Below, one piece after another: positions 32,548-41,229 of a DNA stretch of 60,247 nucleotides. Position 1 is the stretch's first letter. Each line of letters starts with the position of its first letter. This stretch comes from Avimonoglobus sp965151315. Lineage in GTDB: Bacteria; Bacillota; Clostridia; UBA1381. Location: positions 1 to 60,247 of the forward strand of contig CBCTZG010000005.1 of NCBI GenBank assembly GCA_965151315.1, in the 5' to 3' direction. The position numbers were made by a program, and so were the translations under genes. The notes under the pieces were generated by a model that saw only the letters and a list, made by a program, of their open reading frames with translations, did no database searches and was not told where the DNA came from.

Positions 32548-32880
32548 ATGGATAAAATTGATAGCTTTCAGTTGGGCAAAAGGATCAAGGAAATCCGGAA
32601 AAAACGTCTGATCCGGGCTGAGGTTTTAGCGGAAAAATGCAATATAACGAATACCTATATGCGGCAAATTGAAAGCGGGGTAAAAACACCCAGCATCCAC
32701 CTGCTTGTTCAATTGGCAAACGAATTGCATTGTACGATTGATTCCTTGTTAATCGAAGAATCACCTTTTGAAATTGAAATTAAAACAAATGAAATTATGG
32801 AAAGGATTAAAAAATTACCGCGGCAGAGAGTAAAAGAACTGGAAGCGGTGGTATATACTATGTTAAATTATATGGAATAA
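32548..32880 (+). CDS. XRE-family HTH regulator with C-terminal helix
   Basis: A 110-residue protein. The N-terminal Cro/C1 HTH (about 8-65) has LGKRIKEIRKKRLIRAEVLA, recognition helix NTYMRQIESGVKTPS and LLVQLANELHCTIDSLL. About 45 residues of helix follow (IMERIKKLPRQRVKELEAVV), likely for dimerisation. It is the SinR-like layout seen in many clostridial single regulators. AAAGAAAGGA lies 9 bases before the ATG. It is divergent from dnaA and convergent with folE. Confidence 0.88.
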   Translation: MDKIDSFQLGKRIKEIRKKRLIRAEVLAEKCNITNTYMRQIESGVKTPSIHLLVQLANELHCTIDSLLIEESPFEIEIKTNEIMERIKKLPRQRVKELEAVVYTMLNYME

Positions 32881-32974
32881 ATGATGTCTTTTGAGAAAGA
32901 AAACAGCAATAAAGTACAGATTTTACGCGGCGAGATTGATCAAATTGCAGAATCTATTTTATTTACGTAAATCG

Positions 32975-33007
32975 AAAAAGGGATGGCTTTTCAGCCACCC
33001 CTTTTTT
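32975..33007. terminator. Bidirectional terminator between XRE gene and folE
   Basis: AAAAAGGGATGGCT pairs with AGCCACCCCTTTTT with one mismatch and a 4-base loop; A and T runs on both sides serve both convergent genes. It touches the folE stop codon. Confidence 0.8.
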
Positions 33008-33590
33008 ATCGCAGTAAATTATAAACCTCGTTCCGCAGCTCATGATCCGTATCAAACAGGCCGCGGATGGCCGCCGTCCTTGTCTTTGCCCCTCTGGATT
33101 TGATACCGCGGGCAGTCATGCAGCTGTGTTCGCCTTCAATAATTACAATCACGTCTTGGGTGTCTAAAACCATCTGCATGATTTCCGCAATATCACATCC
33201 CAGCCGTTCCTGGAGCTGCAGCCGCTTTGCGGCCATATCGGCGATCCGGGCGATTTTGGAAAGGCCGATCACCTTGCCATTGGGGATATACCCAACATGC
33301 ACCCGCATGTTATACATTAAGGCCAAATGGTGCTCGCAGTAGCTGAAAACCTCGATATCCTTCACCAATACCAAGTCGTTGGTATCCACATCTTCAAAGC
33401 ATTTGTCAAACATTTGGGCAATTTCCTGATTGGTATACCGCATCCCTTCAAAGACCTCGCTGTACATCCGGGCCACACGGGCCGGGGTTTCTAAAAGCCC
33501 TTCCCGGCTGGGGTCGTCGCCCAGCTCAATCAACAGTTGCCGGATTAGCGACTGGATTTTTTCCTGGTCAAATTCTTTTTTCAATCTCAT
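33006..33590 (-). CDS. folE: GTP cyclohydrolase I
   Basis: A 194-residue type IA GTP cyclohydrolase, making 7,8-dihydroneopterin triphosphate from GTP. This is the first step of both folate and 7-deazaguanine synthesis. Zinc ligands are seen in FSYCEHHLALM and EHSCMTARGI. It is the final gene of the preQ1 operon, overlapping queE by four bases. It therefore probably feeds QueD here, though it may also serve folate synthesis. Confidence 0.95.
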   Translation of the reverse strand: MRLKKEFDQEKIQSLIRQLLIELGDDPSREGLLETPARVARMYSEVFEGMRYTNQEIAQMFDKCFEDVDTNDLVLVKDIEVFSYCEHHLALMYNMRVHVGYIPNGKVIGLSKIARIADMAAKRLQLQERLGCDIAEIMQMVLDTQDVIVIIEGEHSCMTARGIKSRGAKTRTAAIRGLFDTDHELRNEVYNLLR

Positions 33591-34273
33591 ACGCCCCTTT
33601 CTTCCGGCGACCAGATGATTTTATGCAGCTGAACCTGTATCCGCATATTCCGGCAGACCGGCTCCGACAGGATCAAATTGGTCAGCCTTTCCAGATCATA
33701 TGCGCCGAAAACAACGCCGCAAAATACATGGGGCGGTTGTTTCCAAATCCCGGAAAGCTTTTGCATGACTTCCACCATCCGCCGGGCATCCGCTTCCGAG
33801 CCTACAACAAATTTTAAAACATCCTGGGGCCGGAGAATCTCAAAATTCCGCCAGATCATTGTTTCTTCCATACCGCTGTAAGGAAGCTTATAATCAATCG
33901 TAAAAAATATTTTATCCATACCGGCGCAGGTTTTGGAAAATTCCTGGATATCTACCGCGCCGTTGGTTTCAATATTTACTGCATAGCCCCGCCTGGCAAG
34001 CATTCCGCATAGGGCCGCTGCCCCCGGCGCCAGCAGCGGCTCGCCGCCGGTCAGGGTCACCCGCCGGAAGTATGGGTTTACCCGGGCAAGGATCTCTTCT
34101 GCCGTCATGATTTCATACCGGCAGGGCTCTGCCTCGCCGAACAGGGCGTACTGGGTGTCGCAGTAGGTGCACCGCAGATTGCAGCCCGCCAGCCGGATAA
34201 AGGTAGCGGGCTGGCCTGTACGCAGGCCTTCTCCTTCGATACTGTCAAATAATTCTACAACTTGGTATTCCAT
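33587..34273 (-). CDS. queE: 7-carboxy-7-deazaguanine synthase
   Basis: A 228-residue radical SAM enzyme converting 6-carboxytetrahydropterin to 7-carboxy-7-deazaguanine. The cluster motif CNLRCTYC has the standard CxxxCxxC spacing and lies in IRLAGCNLRCTYCDTQYALFG. VTLTGGEPLLAPG follows. The second gene boundary has a 6-base gap to queD. Together with QueD and QueC it provides preQ0. Confidence 0.95.
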   Translation of the reverse strand: MEYQVVELFDSIEGEGLRTGQPATFIRLAGCNLRCTYCDTQYALFGEAEPCRYEIMTAEEILARVNPYFRRVTLTGGEPLLAPGAAALCGMLARRGYAVNIETNGAVDIQEFSKTCAGMDKIFFTIDYKLPYSGMEETMIWRNFEILRPQDVLKFVVGSEADARRMVEVMQKLSGIWKQPPHVFCGVVFGAYDLERLTNLILSEPVCRNMRIQVQLHKIIWSPEERGV

Positions 34274-34279
34274 ACTGGG

Positions 34280-34615
34280 TCAGTCCTTTATATAAGAAGC
34301 AGTATTGTTTTCGCTTTCACAGACGTCTACCCGGAAGCAGAAGGGCGCCAGCTGGTCGCAGATATATTTTGCCAGATTTTCCGCTGTAGGGTTAAACGGC
34401 AGGATATCGTTGAGGACCTGATGATCCAGCTGATCGGTAATTTTCTGCTTAATATGGGTAAAATCCATGACCATCCCGTTTTCATCTAAGGTCTGGCTTT
34501 GGAGATAAATATCAATTATCCAGTTATGGCCGTGGAGCTGTGTGCATTTGGATGGATAGGAAAGCGCCAGCCGATGGGCCGCGCTGATTTCCAGCCGCTT
34601 TTTTACTCTGTACAT
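34280..34615 (-). CDS. queD: 6-carboxy-5,6,7,8-tetrahydropterin synthase
   Basis: A 111-residue tunnelling-fold enzyme of the QueD/PTPS family. Zinc ligands are the His of SAAHRLALS and the pair in LHGHNWIIDIYL. The catalytic acid region VDVCESENNTASY is at the end. Length is typical for the short QueD type. It overlaps queC by 13 bases, suggesting coupled translation. Confidence 0.95.
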   Translation of the reverse strand: MYRVKKRLEISAAHRLALSYPSKCTQLHGHNWIIDIYLQSQTLDENGMVMDFTHIKQKITDQLDHQVLNDILPFNPTAENLAKYICDQLAPFCFRVDVCESENNTASYIKD

Positions 34616-35289
34616 GATGATTCCTCTTTCATTTTTTGAAATTCCTGGTACCCCCGCCGCCGGAGTGTGCAGGCCGGACAGTGCCCGCAGCCCTGGCCGA
34701 TTACGCCGTTATAGCAGGTCAGGGTTTTTTTGTCAATTAACTCCAAAACGCCAAGCTCGTCGGCCAGGGCCCAGGTCTGGGCCTTATTAAGCCACATTAG
34801 CGGCGTATGGATGACAAAGGGGTAATCCATAGCTAGATTTAAGGTTACATTCAGGGATTTGATAAACATATCCCGGCAGTCCGGATAGCCGGAAAAATCT
34901 GTTTCACACACGCCGGTCACCAAATCTGTAATCCCGTGGGTTTTCGCGTAAATTGCCGCATAGGTCAAAAACAGCATGTTCCGGCCCTCGACAAAGCTGT
35001 TGGGCGGCGCGCCCTCCGGCTTTTCTTCTTCTACGGGGATGTCCGCCCGGGTCAGGGAATTGGCGCTGAGCTGGTTGATAATCGGTGTTTCCACAATTTC
35101 AAAGCGGACGCCTGCGTCCCGGCAGATTTCTGCCGCGCAGGAAAGCTCTAATTTATGCCGCTGCCCGTAATCAAAGCCAATGGCCGCCGTGTTCTGCAGG
35201 CCGAATTCCCGGATTGCCCAAAACAGACAGGTGGTGCTGTCCTGCCCGCCGCTCAATACGACAAGTACCTTTCGGTTTGCTTTTTCCAT
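34603..35289 (-). CDS. queC: 7-cyano-7-deazaguanine (preQ0) synthase
   Basis: A 228-residue ATP-dependent amidation/dehydration enzyme giving preQ0. The PP-loop LSGGQDSTTCLFWA lies at the N-terminus. Near the C-terminus a zinc cluster GQGCGHCPACTLRRRGY holds three Cys, with another Cys in the preceding LTCYNG. The start at 35289 gives proper spacing to GAGGAA; an ATG three codons upstream lies too close to that site. Confidence 0.95.
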   Translation of the reverse strand: MEKANRKVLVVLSGGQDSTTCLFWAIREFGLQNTAAIGFDYGQRHKLELSCAAEICRDAGVRFEIVETPIINQLSANSLTRADIPVEEEKPEGAPPNSFVEGRNMLFLTYAAIYAKTHGITDLVTGVCETDFSGYPDCRDMFIKSLNVTLNLAMDYPFVIHTPLMWLNKAQTWALADELGVLELIDKKTLTCYNGVIGQGCGHCPACTLRRRGYQEFQKMKEESSCTE

Positions 35290-35294
35290 GGATA

Positions 35295-35771
35295 TCATTC
35301 CTCTTTCAGGCCGGAGAACAGCCGTTCCCCGGCAATTTTTTCATATTTCGTCCCCGGCTGGCCGTAATTGGCAAAGGGATAGATAGAAATACCGCCCCGG
35401 GGCGTAAAAATACCCTTCACCTCCAGATATTTGGGCCCCATCAGCTTTACCAGATCCTTCATAATGATATTGACACAGTCCTCATGAAAATCACCCTGGT
35501 TCCGGAAGCTGAACAAATACAGCTTTAAGGATTTGCTTTCTACCATCTTGCTGTTGGGGATATAGCTGATGCGGATTTCCGCAAAATCCGGCTGACCGGT
35601 AATGGGGCAGAGGGATGTAAATTCCGGGCATCGGAATGTCACCATATAGTCGTTGTCCGGATGCTTATTCACGAAGGTTTCCAGGACCTCCGGCGCGTAG
35701 TGGTCTTTATAAACTGTTTTCTGATTGCCTAATAAAGTCAGGTCCTTCGTTTCATCTGCTGTGCGCGGCAT
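35295..35771 (-). CDS. queF: preQ0 reductase (NADPH-dependent nitrile reductase)
   Basis: A 158-residue short-type QueF (YkvM-like). It reduces preQ0 to preQ1, the base inserted into tRNA by Tgt for queuosine. The catalytic Cys is in FTSLCPITGQPDF; ESKSLKLYLFSFRNQGDFHE is the nucleotide-binding family motif. It is the first gene of queF-queC-queD-queE-folE, with AAAGGAGTGAGG just before its ATG. I see no preQ1 riboswitch in the 49-base leader. Confidence 0.95.
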   Translation of the reverse strand: MPRTADETKDLTLLGNQKTVYKDHYAPEVLETFVNKHPDNDYMVTFRCPEFTSLCPITGQPDFAEIRISYIPNSKMVESKSLKLYLFSFRNQGDFHEDCVNIIMKDLVKLMGPKYLEVKGIFTPRGGISIYPFANYGQPGTKYEKIAGERLFSGLKEE

Positions 35772-35799
35772 TTGTCCTCACTCCTTTTCTATCCAAATC

Positions 35800-35828
35800 A
35801 TTATACAGCAAAATTTGCAATTAGGCAA
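35800..35828 (-). promoter_or_regulatory. Promoter of the preQ1 operon
   Basis: Minus strand TTGCCT (35828-35823), 17-base spacer, TATAAT (35805-35800). The -35 box overlaps the end of the RNase H gene. Confidence 0.65.
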
Positions 35829-36414
35829 GCCCCAGGGCCTCTTTTGCCAGCCTGTCCGCTAGCTCGTTGCCGGGATCGCCGGAATGACCCTTGACCTTAT
35901 GGAAATAGACGGAAACCTGTTGGGAAAGCTTCCTATATAATTGTACATAGTTTTTTGTGCCTTCCTTTTCCGCTTTCCAGGCGCCGGTGCACCAGTTTTC
36001 GATGCCGGCGTAGTCATAGTAAAGGTCGACAGAAGGGATTTTATGGTCCGCGCAGTACTGAATAATAAAGGAAGCGCCCATGATCTCGCCGGCCACATTG
36101 TGCATGGCGGCCATGGCGGGGTCGTCAAAGCTTTTCTGAAAAAGCAGTGTCTGTTCCTGATAAAACAATACTGCTCCGAAAGAAAACCGGTTGCTCCTTT
36201 TGTCAAAGCTGCCGTCCACATAGGCCCGCGCTTCCGCGTTCCCGGCAGGGGGGGAAGGCGTCTTGCCCAAAATATAGGCCCGCGCTTCCGCTTCTGTCAG
36301 AAATCCTTTAAACTCCGCGCCGGGATAACCGCTGACCTCCCGCCGGCAGTCTTCCCAGGTCGTATATATTCCAGGCCGCCGGCCGTTCCTGACGCCGTAA
36401 AATTTTTTTTCCAC
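35821..36414 (-). CDS. Ribonuclease H1 with viroplasmin-type N-terminal domain
   Basis: About 197 residues. The N-terminal part (KKFYGVRNGRRPGIYTTWED to about residue 50) is the caulimovirus-viroplasmin/RNase H hybrid-binding domain. After a linker comes an RNase HI domain with catalytic carboxylates in ARAYVDGSFD, the Glu in NVAGEIMGA, the Asp in DLYYDYAGIENW and the C-terminal KGHSGDPGNELADRLAKEA. It removes RNA from RNA-DNA hybrids. The start is uncertain: GTG at 36414 fits the domain start, with AGGAAAGGG 12 bases upstream. An in-frame ATG at 36456 has no good site. Confidence 0.85.
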   Translation of the reverse strand: MEKKFYGVRNGRRPGIYTTWEDCRREVSGYPGAEFKGFLTEAEARAYILGKTPSPPAGNAEARAYVDGSFDKRSNRFSFGAVLFYQEQTLLFQKSFDDPAMAAMHNVAGEIMGASFIIQYCADHKIPSVDLYYDYAGIENWCTGAWKAEKEGTKNYVQLYRKLSQQVSVYFHKVKGHSGDPGNELADRLAKEALGLA

Positions 36415-36638
36415 GCTGCATCTAAACCCTTTCCTGCTTGATCTGTCGGCTTCCATTGTATAACAGATTTTCCAATTGGTCAATAGTTTTAAAAAAAGTG
36501 TTGACAAATCTGTTGAATAATAGTAAAATAAAGGACAGGGTCGGTTTTTCCGCCCCGAAGTATATATTGTTCATACAGCAGCGGCCTTTTTCTGCCAATA
36601 TTAAAGCGGAATTACAGACGGCTGCTTGTATAACAGCT

Positions 36639-36702
36639 TTTTTACAGTTGTATTACAACTGTAAAAAGTGCATTGACTTATCACTGCCGTTGGTGATATA
36701 AT
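36639..36702 (+). promoter_or_regulatory. Promoter and upstream palindrome of the surface-layer gene
   Basis: TTGACT (36673-36678), 18-base spacer and TATAAT (36697-36702). Just upstream is a 13-bp inverted repeat with core TACAGTTGTATTACAACTGTA (29 bases in all, 36639-36667). It lies 5 bases from the -35 box, fitting an operator or activator site. The rest of the 414-base gap (36415-36828) holds no gene. Confidence 0.6.
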
Positions 36703-36711
36703 CAATGCGTA

Positions 36712-36737
36712 GTTAAAGATTGCGAGTAGTCTTTAAC
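36712..36737 (+). promoter_or_regulatory. 5' leader hairpin of the surface-layer mRNA
   Basis: GTTAAAGA and TCTTTAAC form an 8-bp stem near the transcript start, about 90 bases before the start codon. Stems near the 5' end stabilise abundant S-layer mRNAs in other bacteria; that role is inferred here. Confidence 0.45.
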
Positions 36738-36828
36738 GCTTTACATTCCGGTGTGTTTGGAAAGGGTACGCAGCGGACGACAGAAAGAACCCTTTCAAAA
36801 AAGAAATAAAAGGGAGGATTTGAGAGAA

Positions 36829-39800
36829 ATGAAAAAGAATCTCAAAAAAGTGATTTCCGCTGTAATTGCTTTGGCTCTTTCGTTAAGCTCTGTGGCAGCG
36901 TTTGCTGCTGACGCGAGTTTCTCGGACGTACCTGCTGATGCAAACTACTATCAAGCGGTAACTACACTTGCAAACCTGGGTATTATCGCCGGTTATGAAG
37001 ACGGAACTTTCAAGCCGGACGACAATATCACAAGAGCAGAAGTAACAACTATGGTTGTTGCTGCTATGAACATGACCGAGCAGGCAAAGAGCATGGAAGG
37101 GACGACACAGTTCTCTGATATGCAGTCTGACGCTACAAAATGGGCGTCCGGTTATGTAAATGTCGGCGTTGCACAGAAGTTCATCGCCGGTTTCCCGGAG
37201 GACAACACATTCCGTCCTTCTGAGAATGTTACATACGCGCAGATTATTACCATGCTGGTTGGCGCGCTGAACTATGGCGAGTATGCTACTTACCTGGGCG
37301 GATATCCCAACGGCTATCTGTCAATTGCGCAGACAAGCGGTATTACAAAGAATGTAAGCGGCAACGCTGAAGATACTGTAACCAGAGCGCAGGTTGCTAT
37401 GCTGATCAATAACTTCCTGGATACGCCGAAGGTTGAAATGAACGGTATCTCCTACACCGCAGACGGAAGACTGGTTCCGAATATCGCGATCCAGGATGGT
37501 ACGAATGATACTTACTACAAAACAGTTCTGACAGAGAACTGGGGTATCTACATTTTAGAGGGTACCATTTCTGAAACAAGCAAGTCCAGTGAAAGCAGTT
37601 CCCTGCGGGCTGACCAGGTGAAGTTTGACATTGACAAGACCAAGGAAAAGAGCAATGTTAACGGTTATAATGACCCCAGCAGTGACGATATTAACAGCAC
37701 AGATACTACTCTGACAGTATATGTAGGCGATACAGACGCTGCAAATTATCTGAATTCTTACGCGACTGCTTATATGCAGTACACAGAAGACGGCGACTGG
37801 CTGATCCGGAACTTTATTCCTTCCAGCAAGAATGAGTCTGTAAAATATGCTGCATCTTTGATTGACGATGCTGAATACGAAATTGTAGACACAGGAAGAA
37901 GCTTTGTTCGGTTCTATCAGACACCATCTTCGACCAGATCTACAAAGTATACCTTTGATGAATACGGCCCGAAGCTGTATGTAAACGGTAAGATGGTCAG
38001 CGAAAGAATGACGGTAGATGACTTTACGAAGTACATCTTAAACAACGATGCCGGTGAGGTTGAACTGGTTGATACTTATTCAAGCGGTTCTGCTGCGGAT
38101 GGTTACTACGATATCGTAAACGTAACCTACTATGCAACAGCCCGTGTTGAAACTGTTAACACAAACAGTGGCAGAATCACATTTAAGCGGTTCAGCAGCA
38201 ATGCTTCTGCTCAAATTACATTAGACGATGAGAACGAGGATCTGGATTACACCATTAAATATAATGGTGAAGAAATTGCCCTGTCTGATCTGCAGGAGGA
38301 TGACGTCCTGACAATTTCTTTTGATCCGACAGTCCTCTTCAGAGATTCTAGTTTCTATGATATTACAGTTTCCAGAGATACTGTAACAGGTAAGTTTTCC
38401 AGCAGAAATGATGATGATAGAGTAATTACCCTGGGTGACAGCGAGTATGAATTTACAGAGCTGGGCGGCGAAGGCGATGTTTCGGAACGGTTTAATTCTG
38501 TTATTGATGACGACTTTAAGCTGGTTCTGGCCAACGAATATACAGCTTATCTGGATGTAAACGGCAGAATCTTTGATATGGAGCTTAGCGTAAACGCTAT
38601 GAAGATCGCGATTGTTGACCGGGTTGTAACCTCCAGCACCTACGACAACTATGGCCTGACCCTGTACACATCTGACGGTACATCTAAGACCTATGAGGTT
38701 GATTCTAAGACGACTGATTGGGGAAGCAGCCAGGATGCGATTAAACAAGTTTATAAAGCACAGGCGGATGGATCTTTTGTAATTGACAACAACAACAAGC
38801 AGGATGTTTGGAACCGTGTTGTTGAATATAAGGTCAACTCCAGAGGTTACATTACTTCTCTGAATCTGATGAGCGGGAACCGCGCTGAAGGCGAATTCAA
38901 GCCGAACACAACCGCGGTTGGCAGCATCAGAATGAGCGATTCGACTCAGGTTATTGATGCTATTAACTATGTAACACGCGGCAACAAGGTTGCTGACCTG
39001 AAGGTTGCTTCTTCCAGTAACTTTGTAGAGGATTCTAACTATGTAGTATACGGTTATGGTGATAAGTTCAACGACGGTACATATCCGTTTGTTCTGGTTA
39101 CCAGCGGTGACGGCAAGTATACTGAAAATACAAGATTCGCGGTTGTAACTGGTACACCTGGCCAGACTGTTACTGATGATGGTGAGGAATTATATAGTTT
39201 AACGATGATTACACCGGAAACGGCTGCCAATGGAACTGGAGAACAGGAAGTCAGCTATCCGATTTCCGATGATGCTTTCCTGGTCTATGGGACAGAAGAA
39301 GGTAAAGAAAACTATATCGAAGCGACTGATCTGAGTAAAGGTGACTTAGTTGTTTATACGTTGGATGCTAACGAGCAGATCATGGATCTGGACGTTATCT
39401 TCAAAGGTGATGAATATATTCAGTCCAGCAAATATGATACGCTGATTGATGATATCATGACGGCAGGTAACCATAGCGATATGCTGACATTGCCTACCGG
39501 TACAACTAAGTGGACCTTGAATTGGAAAGAAGATTCTGATACACCTGCACAGTTTGTAATTGGACCGGTTGTTGAGAAATCTGGTTCCACATTCACTATC
39601 GGTCAGATTAAGGATGGCAAAGTTGACGGCACAGAATATGATGGCCCTTACACTGACATGAATGATCCGGATTGCTGGATTAACGTATCTGTAGACAACA
39701 ACACAGCTGTTTATCGGTATAGCTATACGGCAAATTCTAGAAACAATTTAGCTGGCGCTTCAACAGGCGATATCATGAAGTGTAATTTCACCAACAGCCA

Positions 39801-39936
39801 GATGCTGAGTGACCGTACCATCATTCCTTGGAATACTATACTTGCAGAAGAAGATACAGAAATGTATATTGCAATTGCTAAGGTTGTAGATGGTCTGGCA
39901 ACAGAAGTATTTATTCTGACAAATGCGAATTATTAA
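36829..39936 (+). CDS. Large SLH-domain surface protein, candidate main S-layer protein
   Basis: A 1035-residue secreted protein. The signal peptide is followed directly by three SLH repeats (about 28-215): FSDVPADANYYQAVTTLANL with GYEDGTFKPDDNITRAE, then FSDMQSDATKW with GFPEDNTFRPSENVTYAQ, and a degenerate third ending VTRAQVAMLINNFL. SLH domains bind pyruvylated secondary wall polymer. The remaining about 800 residues are acidic and beta-rich with no catalytic motif seen, like S-layer bodies. The start follows GGGAGG. The gene prefers AGA for Arg and GTT/GGT codons, while its neighbours use CGG and GGC, a sign of very high expression. A strong promoter and terminator make it a single-gene unit. 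Confidence 0.9.
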   Translation: MKKNLKKVISAVIALALSLSSVAAFAADASFSDVPADANYYQAVTTLANLGIIAGYEDGTFKPDDNITRAEVTTMVVAAMNMTEQAKSMEGTTQFSDMQSDATKWASGYVNVGVAQKFIAGFPEDNTFRPSENVTYAQIITMLVGALNYGEYATYLGGYPNGYLSIAQTSGITKNVSGNAEDTVTRAQVAMLINNFLDTPKVEMNGISYTADGRLVPNIAIQDGTNDTYYKTVLTENWGIYILEGTISETSKSSESSSLRADQVKFDIDKTKEKSNVNGYNDPSSDDINSTDTTLTVYVGDTDAANYLNSYATAYMQYTEDGDWLIRNFIPSSKNESVKYAASLIDDAEYEIVDTGRSFVRFYQTPSSTRSTKYTFDEYGPKLYVNGKMVSERMTVDDFTKYILNNDAGEVELVDTYSSGSAADGYYDIVNVTYYATARVETVNTNSGRITFKRFSSNASAQITLDDENEDLDYTIKYNGEEIALSDLQEDDVLTISFDPTVLFRDSSFYDITVSRDTVTGKFSSRNDDDRVITLGDSEYEFTELGGEGDVSERFNSVIDDDFKLVLANEYTAYLDVNGRIFDMELSVNAMKIAIVDRVVTSSTYDNYGLTLYTSDGTSKTYEVDSKTTDWGSSQDAIKQVYKAQADGSFVIDNNNKQDVWNRVVEYKVNSRGYITSLNLMSGNRAEGEFKPNTTAVGSIRMSDSTQVIDAINYVTRGNKVADLKVASSSNFVEDSNYVVYGYGDKFNDGTYPFVLVTSGDGKYTENTRFAVVTGTPGQTVTDDGEELYSLTMITPETAANGTGEQEVSYPISDDAFLVYGTEEGKENYIEATDLSKGDLVVYTLDANEQIMDLDVIFKGDEYIQSSKYDTLIDDIMTAGNHSDMLTLPTGTTKWTLNWKEDSDTPAQFVIGPVVEKSGSTFTIGQIKDGKVDGTEYDGPYTDMNDPDCWINVSVDNNTAVYRYSYTANSRNNLAGASTGDIMKCNFTNSQMLSDRTIIPWNTILAEEDTEMYIAIAKVVDGLATEVFILTNANY

Positions 39937-39968
39937 TAAGCATAACTTAAAAGAGTTATTCTTTACAG

Positions 39969-40000
39969 AAAAAGGATCAGCCGAAAGGCTGATCCTTTTT
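39969..40000 (+). terminator. Terminator of the surface-layer gene
   Basis: A perfect 14-bp stem (AAAAAGGATCAGCC with GGCTGATCCTTTTT) closed by GAAA. Confidence 0.9.
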
Positions 40001-40083
40001 CATGCTTTTCTTTTGACAACGCGGGGAAATTATGGTAAAATAACAAAAGCGGGGAAGTGTTTGCAGGCATTTGGAGGAGATTA

Positions 40084-41118
40084 ATGTTTAAAAAATTTTT
40101 TACAGCAGGATGTTTATTTATGCTGATGCTGCTGGGCGCAGCGTCCGTGTCTGCCCAGAGCAGCCTATACCAAGCCTACAGCGGAGTCTTAAATGACGCC
40201 ATTGCCAGCTGCGGCCTATATGACGATAATACGGATTACTGGGATTATTACGACTGCGGCGGCGTAGCGTATGCGGAATTGATTGATTTTGACGGCAACG
40301 GGCAGGATGAACTGTTCTACATTTATGGGGTTCCTCGTTTCACCACCTATGAAGGCCGGATTTACCGTTATCGCTACGCAGTTTGGGGCTATGGGGATGG
40401 GCAGGTCTATCAGATTGCCAATGAGCCGATGGACGCGTATAACGCCATTGCTTTTATTAAGCTAAGCATTTGTCCACAGGATACGGGTCTTACTTATTTG
40501 GAAAGCTTCCGGGAATCGGAATGGCTGGCGGCTACATATTCCTATTCTACTTTATTAAACGGCGTCTGGACAGAGGTTTCCAATATGCGTGTGGGATGGT
40601 ATGAAAAAGACTATCAAACAATTTTATACTACCAGCTGAATAATGAGACGATATCAGAGGGGTATTTCTGGCAGCTAGATTCTTATTATCGGAAGAACGC
40701 CCAGGATATTACACCGGAAAATTTCAGCGGCAGTGAAGTCATCCGGCTGGCAGAACGGCTGAAAACCATGGAGAACGAAATCCATATTTATGTCAATGGG
40801 CAGGCTTTGGATATGGAGAATCCGCCGATTCTAGTCAATGGGACGACCATGGTACCCATCCGGACGGTGGCGGAGGCGATGGCCTGCCAGGTGGCCTGGG
40901 ATCCGGAAACACAAAGCGTCATCATTATCAAGCCTGGGATCACAGCCGTTTTCAGCGGCAATACGATGCTGGTGAATGATACGGAGTATACCTTTGATGT
41001 AGAGCCGGTAATCCTGAATGGTACTACCTATGTACCAGTGCGGGCCGTAGAAGGGTTTGGGGCCCGGGTCGAATGGAACGGCGGTGAAAGGGCTGTCTTT
41101 ATAACATACGAATTGTAA
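40084..41118 (+). CDS. Secreted stalk-domain (copper amine oxidase N-type) protein
   Basis: A 344-residue protein with signal peptide (MFKKFFTAGCLFMLMLLGAA, cut after VSA). The middle (about 25-240) is rich in Tyr and Asp and includes LIDFDGNGQDELFYIYG, which resembles an EF-hand or FG-GAP-type DxDxNG calcium loop. The C-terminal about 105 residues are a stalk domain: IHIYVNGQALDMENPPILVN, GTTMVPIRTVAEAMACQVAW and GTTYVPVRAVEGFGARVEW. GGAGGAG lies before ATG 40084. Such proteins are common on clostridial surfaces; the function is unknown. Confidence 0.82.
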   Translation: MFKKFFTAGCLFMLMLLGAASVSAQSSLYQAYSGVLNDAIASCGLYDDNTDYWDYYDCGGVAYAELIDFDGNGQDELFYIYGVPRFTTYEGRIYRYRYAVWGYGDGQVYQIANEPMDAYNAIAFIKLSICPQDTGLTYLESFRESEWLAATYSYSTLLNGVWTEVSNMRVGWYEKDYQTILYYQLNNETISEGYFWQLDSYYRKNAQDITPENFSGSEVIRLAERLKTMENEIHIYVNGQALDMENPPILVNGTTMVPIRTVAEAMACQVAWDPETQSVIIIKPGITAVFSGNTMLVNDTEYTFDVEPVILNGTTYVPVRAVEGFGARVEWNGGERAVFITYEL

Positions 41119-41140
41119 GCGGATTGTAACCGTATGGTAA

Positions 41141-41169
41141 TTGAAAAATAATCTAAATTTCGATATAAT
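41141..41169 (+). promoter_or_regulatory. Promoter of nrdR
   Basis: TTGAAA, 17-base spacer, TATAAT, about 60 bases before the nrdR start. Confidence 0.75.
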
Positions 41170-41229
41170 ACAAGGGAATGGTAAAACTTAGTTTTTGTGC
41201 CCATTGGCACGGAAGGGATTGGTTGGACA

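Noticed and set aside
35772..35820. preQ1 riboswitch before queF
   Set aside because: The leader between promoter and start is only about 35 bases and lacks the preQ1-I pseudoknot consensus and the longer preQ1-II fold.
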